A stretch of 64,000 bases of DNA from Thermoanaerobaculia bacterium (GCA_017883205.1 JADGNZ010000006.1:105860-169859), one strand, 5' to 3'. Counted from the stretch's first letter, positions 24,860 to 34,506 are shown. Notes: generated by a model not told the origin, from the sequence alone. A program made the numbers and translations.

Positions 24860-24931
24860 GATTGTCTTCGTTGCAAGAGGTTGGCCATTCTGCGCTGCGG
24901 AGTCTGGTTCCAGCTCATTCGCTCCGAATGT

Positions 24932-25783
24932 TCATCGGGGATGTCCGGACATGAGCTCGTTCAGCTCGGCGAATGGCGTAGCATCGGCGAGGGAGTCGAA
25001 CGTCCCTGTTGTGGCGATGCTCCGCGCCGCGCGGATGAACGCACCCCACGCCACGCGCGCCAGCGCGGAGCCGACCGAGATGCGGCGCACGCCGAGATCG
25101 GTGAGCCGCGCAACAGTGAGATCGGGACTTGGTGCGGAGACGAGGACGTTCACCGGCTTCGGAGAGACCGCCTTCACGATGGCGGCGATCTCCTGCGGAT
25201 CACGAACGCCGGGAGCGTAAAGACAATCAGCTCCTGCCTCCGCGAAGGCGACGAGACGTCCGCGCGCGACATGCGCGGCATCCGGCTCACCGACGAGCCA
25301 CGCTTCGCATCGAGCGGTGAGAACGACCGGGAGCCCCGACGCGTCGATGGCCGCGCGCGCAGCACGGATCCGCTCGACCGCAAGCCGGACATCGTAAAGC
25401 GCCGGGCTCCGTCCGCCGGCGGCATCCTCGATCGACAGGCCGGCCACTCCCGTTGCGATGCAGAGCGCGACGTTGCGCGCCACGCCGTCCGGTTCGTCTG
25501 CGAACCCGTTCTGAAAGTCGGCATTCACCGGCAACGGTGTGGCGGCGGCGACGTCGCGAATGTGATCGAGCATCACATCGAGCGGAATGGCCGCCACAGT
25601 GTCCGGCAGTCCTCGGGTGAACGCGACGCCGGCCGACGTCGTCGCAAGCGCCTCGAACCCGAGGTGCTGGAGATAGAGCGCCGTCCCGACGTCCCATGGG
25701 TTCGGCAGGACGAAGCAACCCGACTCGTGCATCGCACGGAACCGGGCAATGGCGAAGGCGTGTGCGGAGCTTGCGTGAATCAT
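24932..25783 (-). CDS. isocitrate lyase/phosphoenolpyruvate mutase family protein
   Basis: A 283-aa TIM-barrel enzyme of the PEP mutase/isocitrate lyase superfamily. Visible are the early substrate loop in FVLPNPWDVGTALYLQHLGFEALATTSAGVA, the metal-binding VNADFQNGFA and the GLSIEDAAGG strand. C-terminally there is GVRRISVGSALARVAWGAF. The lyase-specific KKCGH segment is not visible, so this belongs to the broad bacterial subgroup whose substrates (oxaloacetate, 2-methylisocitrate-like or phosphonate compounds) are mostly unknown. It starts 30 bases after the stop of the TIR-ATPase gene on the same strand, so it could be co-transcribed with it. Confidence 0.85.
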   Translation of the reverse strand: MIHASSAHAFAIARFRAMHESGCFVLPNPWDVGTALYLQHLGFEALATTSAGVAFTRGLPDTVAAIPLDVMLDHIRDVAAATPLPVNADFQNGFADEPDGVARNVALCIATGVAGLSIEDAAGGRSPALYDVRLAVERIRAARAAIDASGLPVVLTARCEAWLVGEPDAAHVARGRLVAFAEAGADCLYAPGVRDPQEIAAIVKAVSPKPVNVLVSAPSPDLTVARLTDLGVRRISVGSALARVAWGAFIRAARSIATTGTFDSLADATPFAELNELMSGHPR

Positions 25784-25813
25784 GATCGAAACGCTACACC
25801 AAGTTGAACCAGA

Positions 25814-28800
25814 TCATGCGCTGGCGCCGATGCCTGCTGAGGCGTAAACGCCTGCGGCTTCGATGAAGTCGGGGAGGACGACGTCGGCGTCAAACGTGGC
25901 GAGAAACGGCGCCAGCAACGAGGTGGCGGCTTCGGTCTCGCCGCAGACGACGTGCAATCGCGCTTTGCCGGTCGCTGCGCGCAGTTCGAGCAGCGTGGCT
26001 TTCTGTTCGCGTGCTACCGACAGTGCCTCGTCGTAGGAAGCGAAGGCATCGGCGGCGCGGCCGCGCGCGGCCAGGATGTCGCCTTTCACTCGATTCAGTT
26101 CCGAGAAATAGTAGCGGTCGTCGCATGCCGAGGCGGCCTCGAAGCCGATGGCTACCCACTCGGCGCTCTCGTCGAGCGCGCCCGCACGCGCGTGAAGATC
26201 GGCCAGGAGGGCCGGGTAGAAACAGGCCTTTACCCCGGCGCCGGTGCCGTGCCACCGTTCCCGCCCACTCTTCATCAACGCGACGCCTTCCTCGAGATTG
26301 CCGGACGCAGCGATCGACCACCCCTTCATCGCCTGTCCAACGGGCAGCCACGCGTCGAAATGGTTCTCGACCGAAATGTCGATCAGCATCTGCGCGTAGC
26401 GGGCTGTCGCTTCGATGTCGCGCATCTGAATGTAATTCCATGCGATGCCGCAGAGGAGAAAGGCGCGGCTGTGCGTGTGCGAGAAGCGGCTGAGGGCGTC
26501 GATCGCGGCGTGGGTGAATTCCAGCGAACGGCGTGGCTGTCCCATGAGAGCGAGACTGAGCGCCGAATAGGTGTAGAACATCGTGGCCGGATCTTCGCCG
26601 TATGCAACCGAGTGCGGCGTGTGATGGCGGTCGAGGTCGTACAGCTCGAAGCCGAGCCTGGCTTGCTCCTGCGAATCGAACGGACGGCCGAGCCAGAAGA
26701 GCGTGTCGCAGAGCGCGCCGCGGCCCTCCAGCAGAAGGTCTTCGTCGTCCGCCGCCGAAGCCATTACGAAGAGCTCCTCAGCCACGGCGAGCGCCTGATG
26801 GAGATGCGCGGACACCATTTCGTTCGTCCAGATGCCTCTGAGAACGCTGAAGAGCTTCGGCGTGCGAGGTAGTTTGGCGCAGACCTCACGAGCGCGTTGG
26901 TAGCATTCGGCCAGCTCTGGCGCGGCCCAGCCCTTCAACGCCAGGAGCGCTGGTCCCTCGATCGCGCGCAGAGCCAGCTCCGCCTCATGAGACTCGTCGT
27001 TCTCCGGCAGGTGTTGGAGCGTCTCGATCGCGTGCCGCGCGTGACTGAGAGCCTCGCGGTTTGCGCAGGATGCCAGCGCGCGCTCGGCGGCGCGGCGCCA
27101 ATACTCGACAGCCTTCGCGTGCATCGCCGCCTCGCCGTAGTGATAGGCGACGAGCTCGGGCTGAACCTCGGCGACCGCATGGAACTTCTCCTCCAATATC
27201 TCGGCGATCACCTTGTGGTAATGGCGGCGCTGCTTCTTCATCAGCGATTGCTGCAGCGCCTCCTGCACCAGCGCGTGCTTGAAGATGTACTTGGCATGAC
27301 TCAGCAGACCGCGGCGGTGCAGCAGACCTGCGGAGACCAGCTTGTTCAACTCTTCGAGCAGCGGCTTGTCATCGAAGCCGCCAACGTCGCGCAGCATCTC
27401 GAAGACGAATTCGCGCCCGATTGTGGCGCCCACCTGCGCCACAGGCTTGGCCGTCGCCAGCTTCGCCAGGCGCGCCATCAACGTCTCCTGCAAGGTGGCG
27501 GGGATGGCCAGCGACTGGAACGGCCCCACCAGCGCGTATTCGCCATCCCGCTCCTCGAGCATGCCGGATTCGATGACCATCCTGGTGAGGTCCTCGACGA
27601 ACAGCGGCACTCCCTCGGTCTTGGCGAAGATCTCGTCAAAGACCTCGGACGGAAGGGCCTTGCCGCCGGTGAGCACGAGCGTCATCCGGCGCACCGCTTC
27701 GCGGTCGAGGCGGTCGAGCGCGATCTGGCTGGTGTACGCCCGGTTCAGCCATTGCGGCGGCGCGACTTGTTCGGGACGGAAGCTGAAGAGGATCAGGATC
27801 GGCAGCGTCGCCGCCTGCTCGACGAGGATGTCGAGAAACTCCATCGTCGATGGGTCGACCCAGTGCAGGTCTTCCACGACGAACGCCACCGGCTTTTCCA
27901 TCGCCTGATCGATCACGATCTGGGCCATGACCTCAAGCGTGACCTGCTTCTGCTCGCGGGAGTTCAGGGCGGCCGGCTTGTACTTTGATTCGAATGGGAT
28001 CGAGAGCAGCGAGGCGATCAACGGTACGCTCTGTTCGAGATCCCCGCCGTAGCGTGCCAGATACGACTCCACCCTGGCCAGCTTCACCTCGGCTGGCTCA
28101 TTCGTCTCCAGGCCGAGCCACTTCTGGAAGACGCCGACGACCGGATAGAGCGCGCTGTTCTGGTGGTACGGGGAGCAGCGGCACTCAATCCAATGGCGCG
28201 GTTGCGCTGCGGTGCGCGCCTTCAGCTCCGCGATCAGCCTCGACTTTCCAACGCCTGCCTCGGCGCGCACCATGATGACCTGGCCGTCGCCGCTCTGCGC
28301 CGATTGCCAGTGGCCGGCCAGAAGTTCCAGCTCCTGTTCGCGGCCCACGAGCTCCGACAACCGCTTCGTGGCGGCCGATGCCTCCATGCGGCTGTTGAAA
28401 CCCTTGTCGCGCACGATGAGATGGGCTCGCCAGACCTGGCGCGCCGACCCGACCGTGACGCTCTCGCTTTCCGCGGTCTCGAAGTAGTCGGCGACCAGTT
28501 CGCGCGTCGCCTCGCTGACGACGACGGAGTTGAGCGGCGCCAGCTCCCGCACGCGAGCGGCCGTGATCGCCGTGTCGCTATCGGCCAGGCCGGCGTCGGC
28601 GCTGTCGCCTCCCGTCTCGGCCACGATGATTCCGGTGTGAACGCCGGCGCGCACGGCGAGCCGCACGCCGAGGTCGCTCTCCATCTTTTCACTCAGCTTG
28701 CCCAGCGTCTCGATCAATGCCAGCGCCGCGCGAACGGCACGGCGCGAGTCGTCCTCATGCGCGATCGGATGGCCGAAGAGCACGGTCACACCACTGGCGG

Positions 28801-29494
28801 CCGGCTGCACCATCTGCCCTTCAAACTGGCTGAAGATCCTCGTGCAAACCTGCTGAAACTCCCCCGAGAGCTCATGAACGATCTCGGGCAAATCCTCGGC
28901 GTTGATCGCGCCGCCGTCCGGCTCGGTCGGCACGAGCTCGCAGTGCAGTGCCGTTACTTGCCGGCGCTCCAGGCTTGGCGCGGGACGCGCCGCCGCTGCC
29001 TTCTGCGCGCTCTCGCTGGCCTGCCGTTCGCGCGCCCGCACAATCGCTGAACGAAGCTCCTGCCGGATGCGCAGATAAAGTCGCTTGCGCGGTCCGGCCT
29101 CGGTGTAGTGCTCCTCGATCGTTTCGTTCCCTCCCGGGAGGAACTGTCGCGAGGCGATCCACTCCTGCCGCTCCCACTCGCACGGCGAGAGGATGATCGG
29201 GAAGATGGTCATGCCGCCGTCGCGGCACCGTTTGAGGAACGCGCTCATCTCCACGTCCCGGCAGTAGCGCGAGTCGAGAAAGCTCTGACTCACCAGGACC
29301 AGAGCGATGTCGGATGTCCCCATGCGCTCCTGGATCTGTTCGTCCCAGAGGGTGCCACCCTCGATCCCCTCGTCGCTCCAGAACTCGACGTCTTCTTCGC
29401 GCTCCAGTCCCTTCAGGAAACCGAGCAACGAGTCGGCACCCAGATAGGACGGATCACGATGGCTGTAGCTGACAAAAATCCGTACCGATGCCAT
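25814..29494 (-). CDS. TIR - pseudo-adenylate cyclase - STAND/AAA ATPase - TPR protein
   Basis: A 1226-aa multidomain signalling protein. Residues 1-~135 are a TIR domain (RIFVSYSHRD, FWSDEGIEGG, SRYCRDVEM with the candidate catalytic Glu E82). Residues ~175-365 align with the class III nucleotide cyclase of this fusion family (starting RRQVTALHCEL, then VTVLFGHPIAHEDD). Both metal-binding aspartates are replaced: the usual CDL is CEL (E186) and the usual GDG is ASG (233-235). The ATPase (~380-700) has Walker A EAGVGKSRL (412-420) and Walker B FVVEDLHW (538-545). The remaining ~500 residues are TPR-like helical repeats. GAGGAA precedes the ATG. The organisation is NLR-like: a sensor array, a switch ATPase and a TIR effector that may degrade NAD+ (inference). 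Copy 4 of the shared motif lies upstream. Confidence 0.88.
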   Translation of the reverse strand: MASVRIFVSYSHRDPSYLGADSLLGFLKGLEREEDVEFWSDEGIEGGTLWDEQIQERMGTSDIALVLVSQSFLDSRYCRDVEMSAFLKRCRDGGMTIFPIILSPCEWERQEWIASRQFLPGGNETIEEHYTEAGPRKRLYLRIRQELRSAIVRARERQASESAQKAAAARPAPSLERRQVTALHCELVPTEPDGGAINAEDLPEIVHELSGEFQQVCTRIFSQFEGQMVQPAASGVTVLFGHPIAHEDDSRRAVRAALALIETLGKLSEKMESDLGVRLAVRAGVHTGIIVAETGGDSADAGLADSDTAITAARVRELAPLNSVVVSEATRELVADYFETAESESVTVGSARQVWRAHLIVRDKGFNSRMEASAATKRLSELVGREQELELLAGHWQSAQSGDGQVIMVRAEAGVGKSRLIAELKARTAAQPRHWIECRCSPYHQNSALYPVVGVFQKWLGLETNEPAEVKLARVESYLARYGGDLEQSVPLIASLLSIPFESKYKPAALNSREQKQVTLEVMAQIVIDQAMEKPVAFVVEDLHWVDPSTMEFLDILVEQAATLPILILFSFRPEQVAPPQWLNRAYTSQIALDRLDREAVRRMTLVLTGGKALPSEVFDEIFAKTEGVPLFVEDLTRMVIESGMLEERDGEYALVGPFQSLAIPATLQETLMARLAKLATAKPVAQVGATIGREFVFEMLRDVGGFDDKPLLEELNKLVSAGLLHRRGLLSHAKYIFKHALVQEALQQSLMKKQRRHYHKVIAEILEEKFHAVAEVQPELVAYHYGEAAMHAKAVEYWRRAAERALASCANREALSHARHAIETLQHLPENDESHEAELALRAIEGPALLALKGWAAPELAECYQRAREVCAKLPRTPKLFSVLRGIWTNEMVSAHLHQALAVAEELFVMASAADDEDLLLEGRGALCDTLFWLGRPFDSQEQARLGFELYDLDRHHTPHSVAYGEDPATMFYTYSALSLALMGQPRRSLEFTHAAIDALSRFSHTHSRAFLLCGIAWNYIQMRDIEATARYAQMLIDISVENHFDAWLPVGQAMKGWSIAASGNLEEGVALMKSGRERWHGTGAGVKACFYPALLADLHARAGALDESAEWVAIGFEAASACDDRYYFSELNRVKGDILAARGRAADAFASYDEALSVAREQKATLLELRAATGKARLHVVCGETEAATSLLAPFLATFDADVVLPDFIEAAGVYASAGIGASA

Positions 29495-29529
29495 ACCGAT
29501 TCCTCAGAAACGCGTAAACCTCTCTTCTT

Positions 29530-29561
29530 AGGTGTGACGCCGGGCATGATTTTCCCTACCC
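29530..29561 (-). promoter_or_regulatory. shared bipartite motif, copy 4 (before TIR protein)
   Basis: On the minus strand GGGTAGGGAAAA (29561 to 29550, exact consensus), 13 bases, then CACACCT (29536 to 29530). It ends 35 bases before the ATG of the TIR-ATPase gene. It is the only copy with a 13-base spacer. Confidence 0.6.
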
Positions 29562-29619
29562 ACTTCTCTTGCCCGTGAGGACAAGTTTTGGTTAACGACA
29601 CCACCTGTTGCGTCGCCTT

Positions 29620-30624
29620 TCAAACGAATGCCGCGAGATGTCCGGCAAGACACTCGGAGATGCGCTCCGGCGCGTAGCGTTTCATGTCCAGTTGCGCCTG
29701 CCCGGCCAGCCGACGCAATGACACCCGATCGTCAAACGCACGCCGCAGCTGGCGGCGGAGGTCGTCGGGATCGACATAGGCCCAGTGCATGTCGCTCGTC
29801 AGAATGTCGGGCTGGCTCTTGACGTCAGCGGCCCGGATCGGCTCGACGTGGCAGGCCACCGGCAGCGAGTTGCCGGTGTTCATGTAGTCCATGTTTCCAC
29901 CGTGGGCCGTGGCGACCACGAGGTTCCCACACGCCATCGCCTCGGAAATGCCCAGGCCCCATGCCTCGGAGCGGTGCGCACTGACGAAGCAATCAGCTAC
30001 CCGATGGAGCGCGAACAGGTCGTTGTCATCGAGCAGTTCGCTGATCACGACGATGTCTCGCGTCGATGCCGGAGCCGGCGTCCACGGCACATTCGACTTC
30101 ACGATCAACCGTGCTTCGCCGGGCGAGAAGAGACCGTCGAATGCCCGGAGGAGATCCTCGACGCCTTTCCGCACGTTTGCGACATTGGCAATCGTGTAGA
30201 ACAGCATCTCGCCGTCGCGGGCACCGATGCGCTCGCGCATCCTTCGTTCGGCCTCCGCATCTCGCTCCGGGACGCTAACGACGTGAGGGACGACCGACAC
30301 CGGGCGGCCCGTCTGCGCCAGCGCGTCCCGGCAATAGGCCGAGCAGGTCCAGATCTCGGAGGGAAGGGAGAGGTTGAAGCGATAGGACTCCGGCAACTGG
30401 TCAGTTTCCCAGACCGAGTAGGCAACGACGCGTTTCTTGCTGAGCTCGGGGAAGGCACGATAGTACCCAGCCACGCTCCACGGCTCGTTGTGAATGATGA
30501 CCAGATCTGCTTTGTCCGGAGTTTCGACGAGCCGTACGCCGAGTCGGCGGAAGCAGTCCTGGAACTGCAAGCCGGCCAGCCGGTGGCTGATGTAGTGACT
30601 CAGGATGTAGCAAACCGTCATCAT
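29620..30624 (-). CDS. glycosyltransferase family 4-like (GT-B)
   Basis: A 334-aa GT-B glycosyltransferase. The C-terminal nucleotide-sugar half shows ANVANVRKGVEDLLRAF, then a DCFVSAHRSEAWGLGISEAMACGNLVVAT block, which is the E-x7-E retaining-GT4 signature region. It lacks a signal peptide. GAGG lies just upstream of the first ATG of an ATGATG. The gene begins 7 bases after the stop of another GT4 enzyme, which itself follows a flavin amine oxidase by 9 bases. The three should form one operon with a shared product; donor and acceptor are unknown. Confidence 0.85.
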   Translation of the reverse strand: MMTVCYILSHYISHRLAGLQFQDCFRRLGVRLVETPDKADLVIIHNEPWSVAGYYRAFPELSKKRVVAYSVWETDQLPESYRFNLSLPSEIWTCSAYCRDALAQTGRPVSVVPHVVSVPERDAEAERRMRERIGARDGEMLFYTIANVANVRKGVEDLLRAFDGLFSPGEARLIVKSNVPWTPAPASTRDIVVISELLDDNDLFALHRVADCFVSAHRSEAWGLGISEAMACGNLVVATAHGGNMDYMNTGNSLPVACHVEPIRAADVKSQPDILTSDMHWAYVDPDDLRRQLRRAFDDRVSLRRLAGQAQLDMKRYAPERISECLAGHLAAFV

Positions 30625-30631
30625 GCCGGCC

Positions 30632-32332
30632 TCAATCGACGGACGGACTCACGGACACGATGCCGTACTTGTAAAGCCAGGCGATCGTACGCAGCATTCG
30701 GGCGTAATCGCCAGCCCCGGCCAGCCCGCCGAGCTCCGCGACGCTCTTTGGTCCGCTCTCAACCGCCGCTACCAGCGCGTCAACCACTGCGCTCTCGAGC
30801 ACGCTGGGCGTCGCCAATGTATGCATCGCGTTCTTACGCAACTGAGCGAGCACGTATCGTCCGTCGAGATCGGCGAGCCGTACCACATCGTCTTGAGCGA
30901 GCAGGCGCGTCGGGTGTGAGCGGAACATCGAGAAGGGATCGGGATAGTCGGGGTGGACAGTCTCGTTGGGCTCGCGCGCTCCCGTCGCTTGCGCCGATGC
31001 GCGCAACGCGGCGAGATCGCTCCAGAGCGCGAGATACTGCCTGATGATCTCGCGCCAGTCGTAAACGTCTTCGGCGCGCTTTCGAGCCGCTTCTCCCATC
31101 CGCTGCCGCAGGCCGGCATTCCCTGCCAGTGTCATGATCGCCCGCGCGCAGTGATCGATGTCGACGGCAGTGCTCTGGCTGACCAGGCCGATGTAGCTGA
31201 AGTGATCGAGCGCCCGGCGGGCCAACTGGTCAGCCAGTTCGACGCCAGCGCCGGGCGGAGGTGTCGTCGTGGAGATCAGGAATCCCGATTCCCCGTCGAC
31301 GACGGTTTCCCGATAGCCGTCCCAGTCGCTGATGATGCAGGGAAGGGATGCGGCCATCGCTTCGACGGGCGTGAGACCGAAACTCTCCTGGATGTTGTCC
31401 GTGAGCGAGATGAAGAAGTCCGCCGCAAACCAGGAATCGGCCGCTTCGGCATCGGCTCCGCTGATGAGATGTACGCGCACCGACGGGCAGAAGCGGCGGC
31501 GCGCGGCCTCGAACTGAGCTGCCATTCGCGGGTCGTTGAACTGCCCGGTCATGATCAGATGCAGCCGTCCCGGCGGCATCGTTCGCTGCGCCAGCTCAAA
31601 GGCGCGGTACATCGGCGTCGGGTGCGCCTTCGAGAGAAAGTTGAGCCTTCCGAAATAGAGTCCAGCGATGTCGTCTTCTCCGATGCCAAGCTTCGCGCGC
31701 AAAGCACGGCCGCGATCGATTGCCGATGCGTCACGCTGAAAGCGGTTGATGTTGACGCCGAGCGGGATGATGTGCGAGCGCATCGGACTCTCGGGAACGT
31801 GGAAGCCGCGGCGCGCGAGGTAATCGGTCCACGACTCCAGAATGCGGGTTACGGCCTTCTGCGCCGATTGCGACGTGCAGACCAGGGCATCCCACGGCTG
31901 GGTGGGAGCGGTTAAGAAATCGCGGATGCCTCGTATGGCGCGGTCGGTGGCGACGGAATGCGTGATGCCGCAGATGCTGAATAGCCGCTCGTTGCCATAA
32001 CGGCGCAGCCAGGCCATCTCGGCGATGATCGGGCCTGGGTTATAGACGCATCCTGCCCGTCCGAGCGTTTCCAGATCATCGGGCCGGATCCAGGTGCTCG
32101 GCGGCGGCTCCGCCGTGAGCGTGCTCACTTTGCGCTGAAATTCGTTGAACTGGGTCTGCTGGCCTGTCAGGCAAAAGAGCTCATCCTGTGAGCCATAGCG
32201 AACCAGGGCCTCGAGAAAGCCGGCCCCGGCCGACTGTCTTCCGACTACGCCCGGTTGCTCGCTGTCATACGCCTCCGAGGAGTAGTAGATGGCGCAGGAG
32301 CTGGTGCCGCGCACGTGATCGAGCACCGGCAT
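30632..32332 (-). CDS. glycosyltransferase family 4 with C-terminal extension
   Basis: A 566-aa protein whose residues ~1-420 are a GT-B glycosyltransferase: an N-terminal Gly-rich loop around GVVGRQSAGAGFLEAL, GLYFGRLNFLSKAHP, and the donor-site block FISLTDNIQESFGLTPVEAMAASLPCIISDWDGYRETVVDGESGFL. About 130 residues follow, including a winged-helix-like tail (VAELGGLAGAGDYARMLRTIAWLYKYGIV), unusual for the family. ATG 32332 (MPVLDHVRG) is preferred over an in-frame TTG three codons earlier. It is the middle gene of the amine oxidase/GT/GT operon. Confidence 0.85.
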   Translation of the reverse strand: MPVLDHVRGTSSCAIYYSSEAYDSEQPGVVGRQSAGAGFLEALVRYGSQDELFCLTGQQTQFNEFQRKVSTLTAEPPPSTWIRPDDLETLGRAGCVYNPGPIIAEMAWLRRYGNERLFSICGITHSVATDRAIRGIRDFLTAPTQPWDALVCTSQSAQKAVTRILESWTDYLARRGFHVPESPMRSHIIPLGVNINRFQRDASAIDRGRALRAKLGIGEDDIAGLYFGRLNFLSKAHPTPMYRAFELAQRTMPPGRLHLIMTGQFNDPRMAAQFEAARRRFCPSVRVHLISGADAEAADSWFAADFFISLTDNIQESFGLTPVEAMAASLPCIISDWDGYRETVVDGESGFLISTTTPPPGAGVELADQLARRALDHFSYIGLVSQSTAVDIDHCARAIMTLAGNAGLRQRMGEAARKRAEDVYDWREIIRQYLALWSDLAALRASAQATGAREPNETVHPDYPDPFSMFRSHPTRLLAQDDVVRLADLDGRYVLAQLRKNAMHTLATPSVLESAVVDALVAAVESGPKSVAELGGLAGAGDYARMLRTIAWLYKYGIVSVSPSVD

Positions 32333-32341
32333 TGGTCGCAA

Positions 32342-34291
32342 TCAGGAAGTCTTGCGCTTCGCCTTGGATGGCGTATTGACCGAGACGTTGTAATTGTAGT
32401 TGGGTGTGAAGGTGACGTCGAACGACGGATAGTCATCGGCGACGTTGAAGCCCGGAACGAACGAACCGCCCGAGTTTTGAATGAGGCGGATTACGGCATC
32501 GAGCGCCATGCGCAACGCTGGCTCGGTCCAGCCTCCCTCCACGCTGAACGTCTCTCCGGCCAGATAGAGCCTCGAGCTTTGACTGAACTGCTGGTTATAA
32601 GCGAGAAGCGCATAGTTCTGCGTCCAATTGCGCTGACGATAGAGCTTCGCGCAGCCGTTGTAGCCGAGCTGTTGCGACCACTGAAACACGACGGCGTCAT
32701 TGAGGTCCGTGACGTACTGGCTGACCGTCTGACTGGCTCCCAGGGTACTGGTCGTAATCCTGTCCAGCTCAGCCAACACCATCGCCGCGACCTGCGCATT
32801 GTTGTAGGGGAGGAGCTTGAGAGCGTCGTCCTCCCAGGTGTAGCTGGCCAACAGAACCCCGGTGTCGTTGGGTTGCCACTTGATCCCATAGGCATCCTGG
32901 ACGAAGGTGTCCGTGACGATGTCCTGCGGGATCGCACAATTGGGATCCTCCCAATACGGCTGCGTGAGCGGGAAGAAGACTTTGCAACTGGCGATGACGT
33001 GCTGTTCGTCCCGCGCGGCGAGCGTCGTGGACGGCAGGTCGTTCGGCGAGAAGCCGTTGAAGACCACGCCGAGCTGCGAGGCCCAGATCTCCGGCGTCAC
33101 AACGACATAGTCGAACGCCGTGTTGTTCCCCGACTGGTCATGCACGATGAGATTATCGTCATTAAAGGTGATCGACTGAACCGCACGGTTGAGGAAGAGC
33201 GAGGCGCCGGCGTCGTTATTAACAGCATTGAAGAGTGACTGGGTTGCGCCAGGTGCCGGATTGTAGAACAGCCATTCGACCAGACTCTGGATGCCGGAGT
33301 AGAGCGGAGCGGGGAGACTGCTGCCGCCCGAATCCGTGAGGGACGAGTCGTTGTAGAAGGGAAGACCCGACGCATCGTTCAGGCCGGTGAGCGTCTGGAG
33401 ATCGCTGTTGAAGCCGAACATGACACAGCGGATGAACCACATCGAGGCGATCTCGTAGAACGCTCCCCAACTGCCATCGCCCGCGCCGATGGTATAGAAG
33501 AGCTGCGACTGAGCGTCGTTCATGCCGAATCCGCCGAGCCAACCGTCGTTGTTGTAGCTGTTGATCGCGGGCGAGAAGACGAGATCGGAGAACGACATCT
33601 TGTCGTAGTTGTTTGCAATCTGCGCCCAGAAAACCGGCCAGTCCGGGCTCGCGTAAAGTCCCGGGTTGTCGTTTGTCCCGCCGACCACTCCGGTGAAGAA
33701 GTTGATGAAGTTGTTGACGAGCCTGGAGACCTCCGCCAAGGCGGGGTTGTCCGGCGCCTCCTGGCCGTTCGGCCAGAAGATCATCGTTGGGTTCGGATAG
33801 AACTGATCGTTCGGTCCATAGCCCTGGCTGAGGTAGATTCCGGTGTCGTTCGGCGCGGAGCCCGGATTGGGAAAAGGAAAGATGATCGCGCCGGCCTCGG
33901 TGCGCAAGTAGTACTCGAACACCGAGTTGTTGGCTCCGGGCGCGGGGAAGAACGGGAAGCGCATGGCCCCCAGTTCCATTCCGGTGGCCGCACTCCCGGG
34001 CAGTGTCCAATGACGTCCGCAGAGGCGATTGCTGGCTTCGAAGATCGTGACGTTGTAACCCGCGCGGTACAGTTCACGCGCCGCGGTCATGCCGGCCGCT
34101 CCCGCCCCGACCACCGCCACGCTGATGCCCGGTCCCGGGGCACTGCCGATGCCGCCATCGTTCGACGCGGCCAACGAGAGCAGCTTGTAGTAGTCGAACC
34201 GGAAATCCGCAGGGTTCGGCCAATCCGGGATCCAGTCGTTCACACCGGTCGAAACTCGCGGAAGGATATGGTGGTGGACGATTGCAACCAT
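32342..34291 (-). CDS. flavin-containing amine oxidase family protein
   Basis: A 649-aa FAD-dependent oxidase. After a ~55-residue N-terminal extension comes the dinucleotide motif VAVVGAGAAGMTAARELYRAGYNVTIFEA (GAGAAG at 62-67, acidic ribose-binding E at the end of strand 2), then GRHW and GMELGAMRFP. The C-terminal FAD-closing motif is LYLAGETFSVEGGWTEPALRMALDAV. The extension with FDYYKLLSLAAS before the FAD domain resembles tryptophan 2-monooxygenase/L-amino-acid oxidase-like enzymes (IaaM group) more than polyamine oxidases. GGGGAGAAG lies upstream of the ATG. It is the first gene of a tight three-gene operon with two glycosyltransferases. No secretion signal is seen. Confidence 0.85.
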   Translation of the reverse strand: MVAIVHHHILPRVSTGVNDWIPDWPNPADFRFDYYKLLSLAASNDGGIGSAPGPGISVAVVGAGAAGMTAARELYRAGYNVTIFEASNRLCGRHWTLPGSAATGMELGAMRFPFFPAPGANNSVFEYYLRTEAGAIIFPFPNPGSAPNDTGIYLSQGYGPNDQFYPNPTMIFWPNGQEAPDNPALAEVSRLVNNFINFFTGVVGGTNDNPGLYASPDWPVFWAQIANNYDKMSFSDLVFSPAINSYNNDGWLGGFGMNDAQSQLFYTIGAGDGSWGAFYEIASMWFIRCVMFGFNSDLQTLTGLNDASGLPFYNDSSLTDSGGSSLPAPLYSGIQSLVEWLFYNPAPGATQSLFNAVNNDAGASLFLNRAVQSITFNDDNLIVHDQSGNNTAFDYVVVTPEIWASQLGVVFNGFSPNDLPSTTLAARDEQHVIASCKVFFPLTQPYWEDPNCAIPQDIVTDTFVQDAYGIKWQPNDTGVLLASYTWEDDALKLLPYNNAQVAAMVLAELDRITTSTLGASQTVSQYVTDLNDAVVFQWSQQLGYNGCAKLYRQRNWTQNYALLAYNQQFSQSSRLYLAGETFSVEGGWTEPALRMALDAVIRLIQNSGGSFVPGFNVADDYPSFDVTFTPNYNYNVSVNTPSKAKRKTS

Positions 34292-34440
34292 TGCTTCTCC
34301 CCCTTCCTCGGACCCTTCGGAGGTAGGAATCAGTCAGTAAACAACGCGGAAGCTATTCCGGAAATGTACACCTGACGGCTGGCAAAAACAATGGCGGTCC
34401 GTCAGTTATCCTTGTGCGCGCCGGAATCACGCAAAACCGT

Positions 34441-34506
34441 CCACCACAGAGGCTCGGAGATCACGGAGTCGCGGTCAACTCTGTGCCCTCAGTGTCTCTG
34501 TGGTTC
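34441..34506. repeat. dispersed ~65-bp palindrome (CCACAGAG family), copy 1
   Basis: Left end CCACCACAGAGGCTCGGAG and right end CTCAGTGTCTCTGTGG are imperfect inverted repeats enclosing ~30 bases. Related copies are at 48507-48569, 60123-60190 and 61223-61276. The right end touches the stop of the MocA-like gene. The rest of this 213-base gap shows nothing I recognise beyond the amine oxidase leader. Confidence 0.7.
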
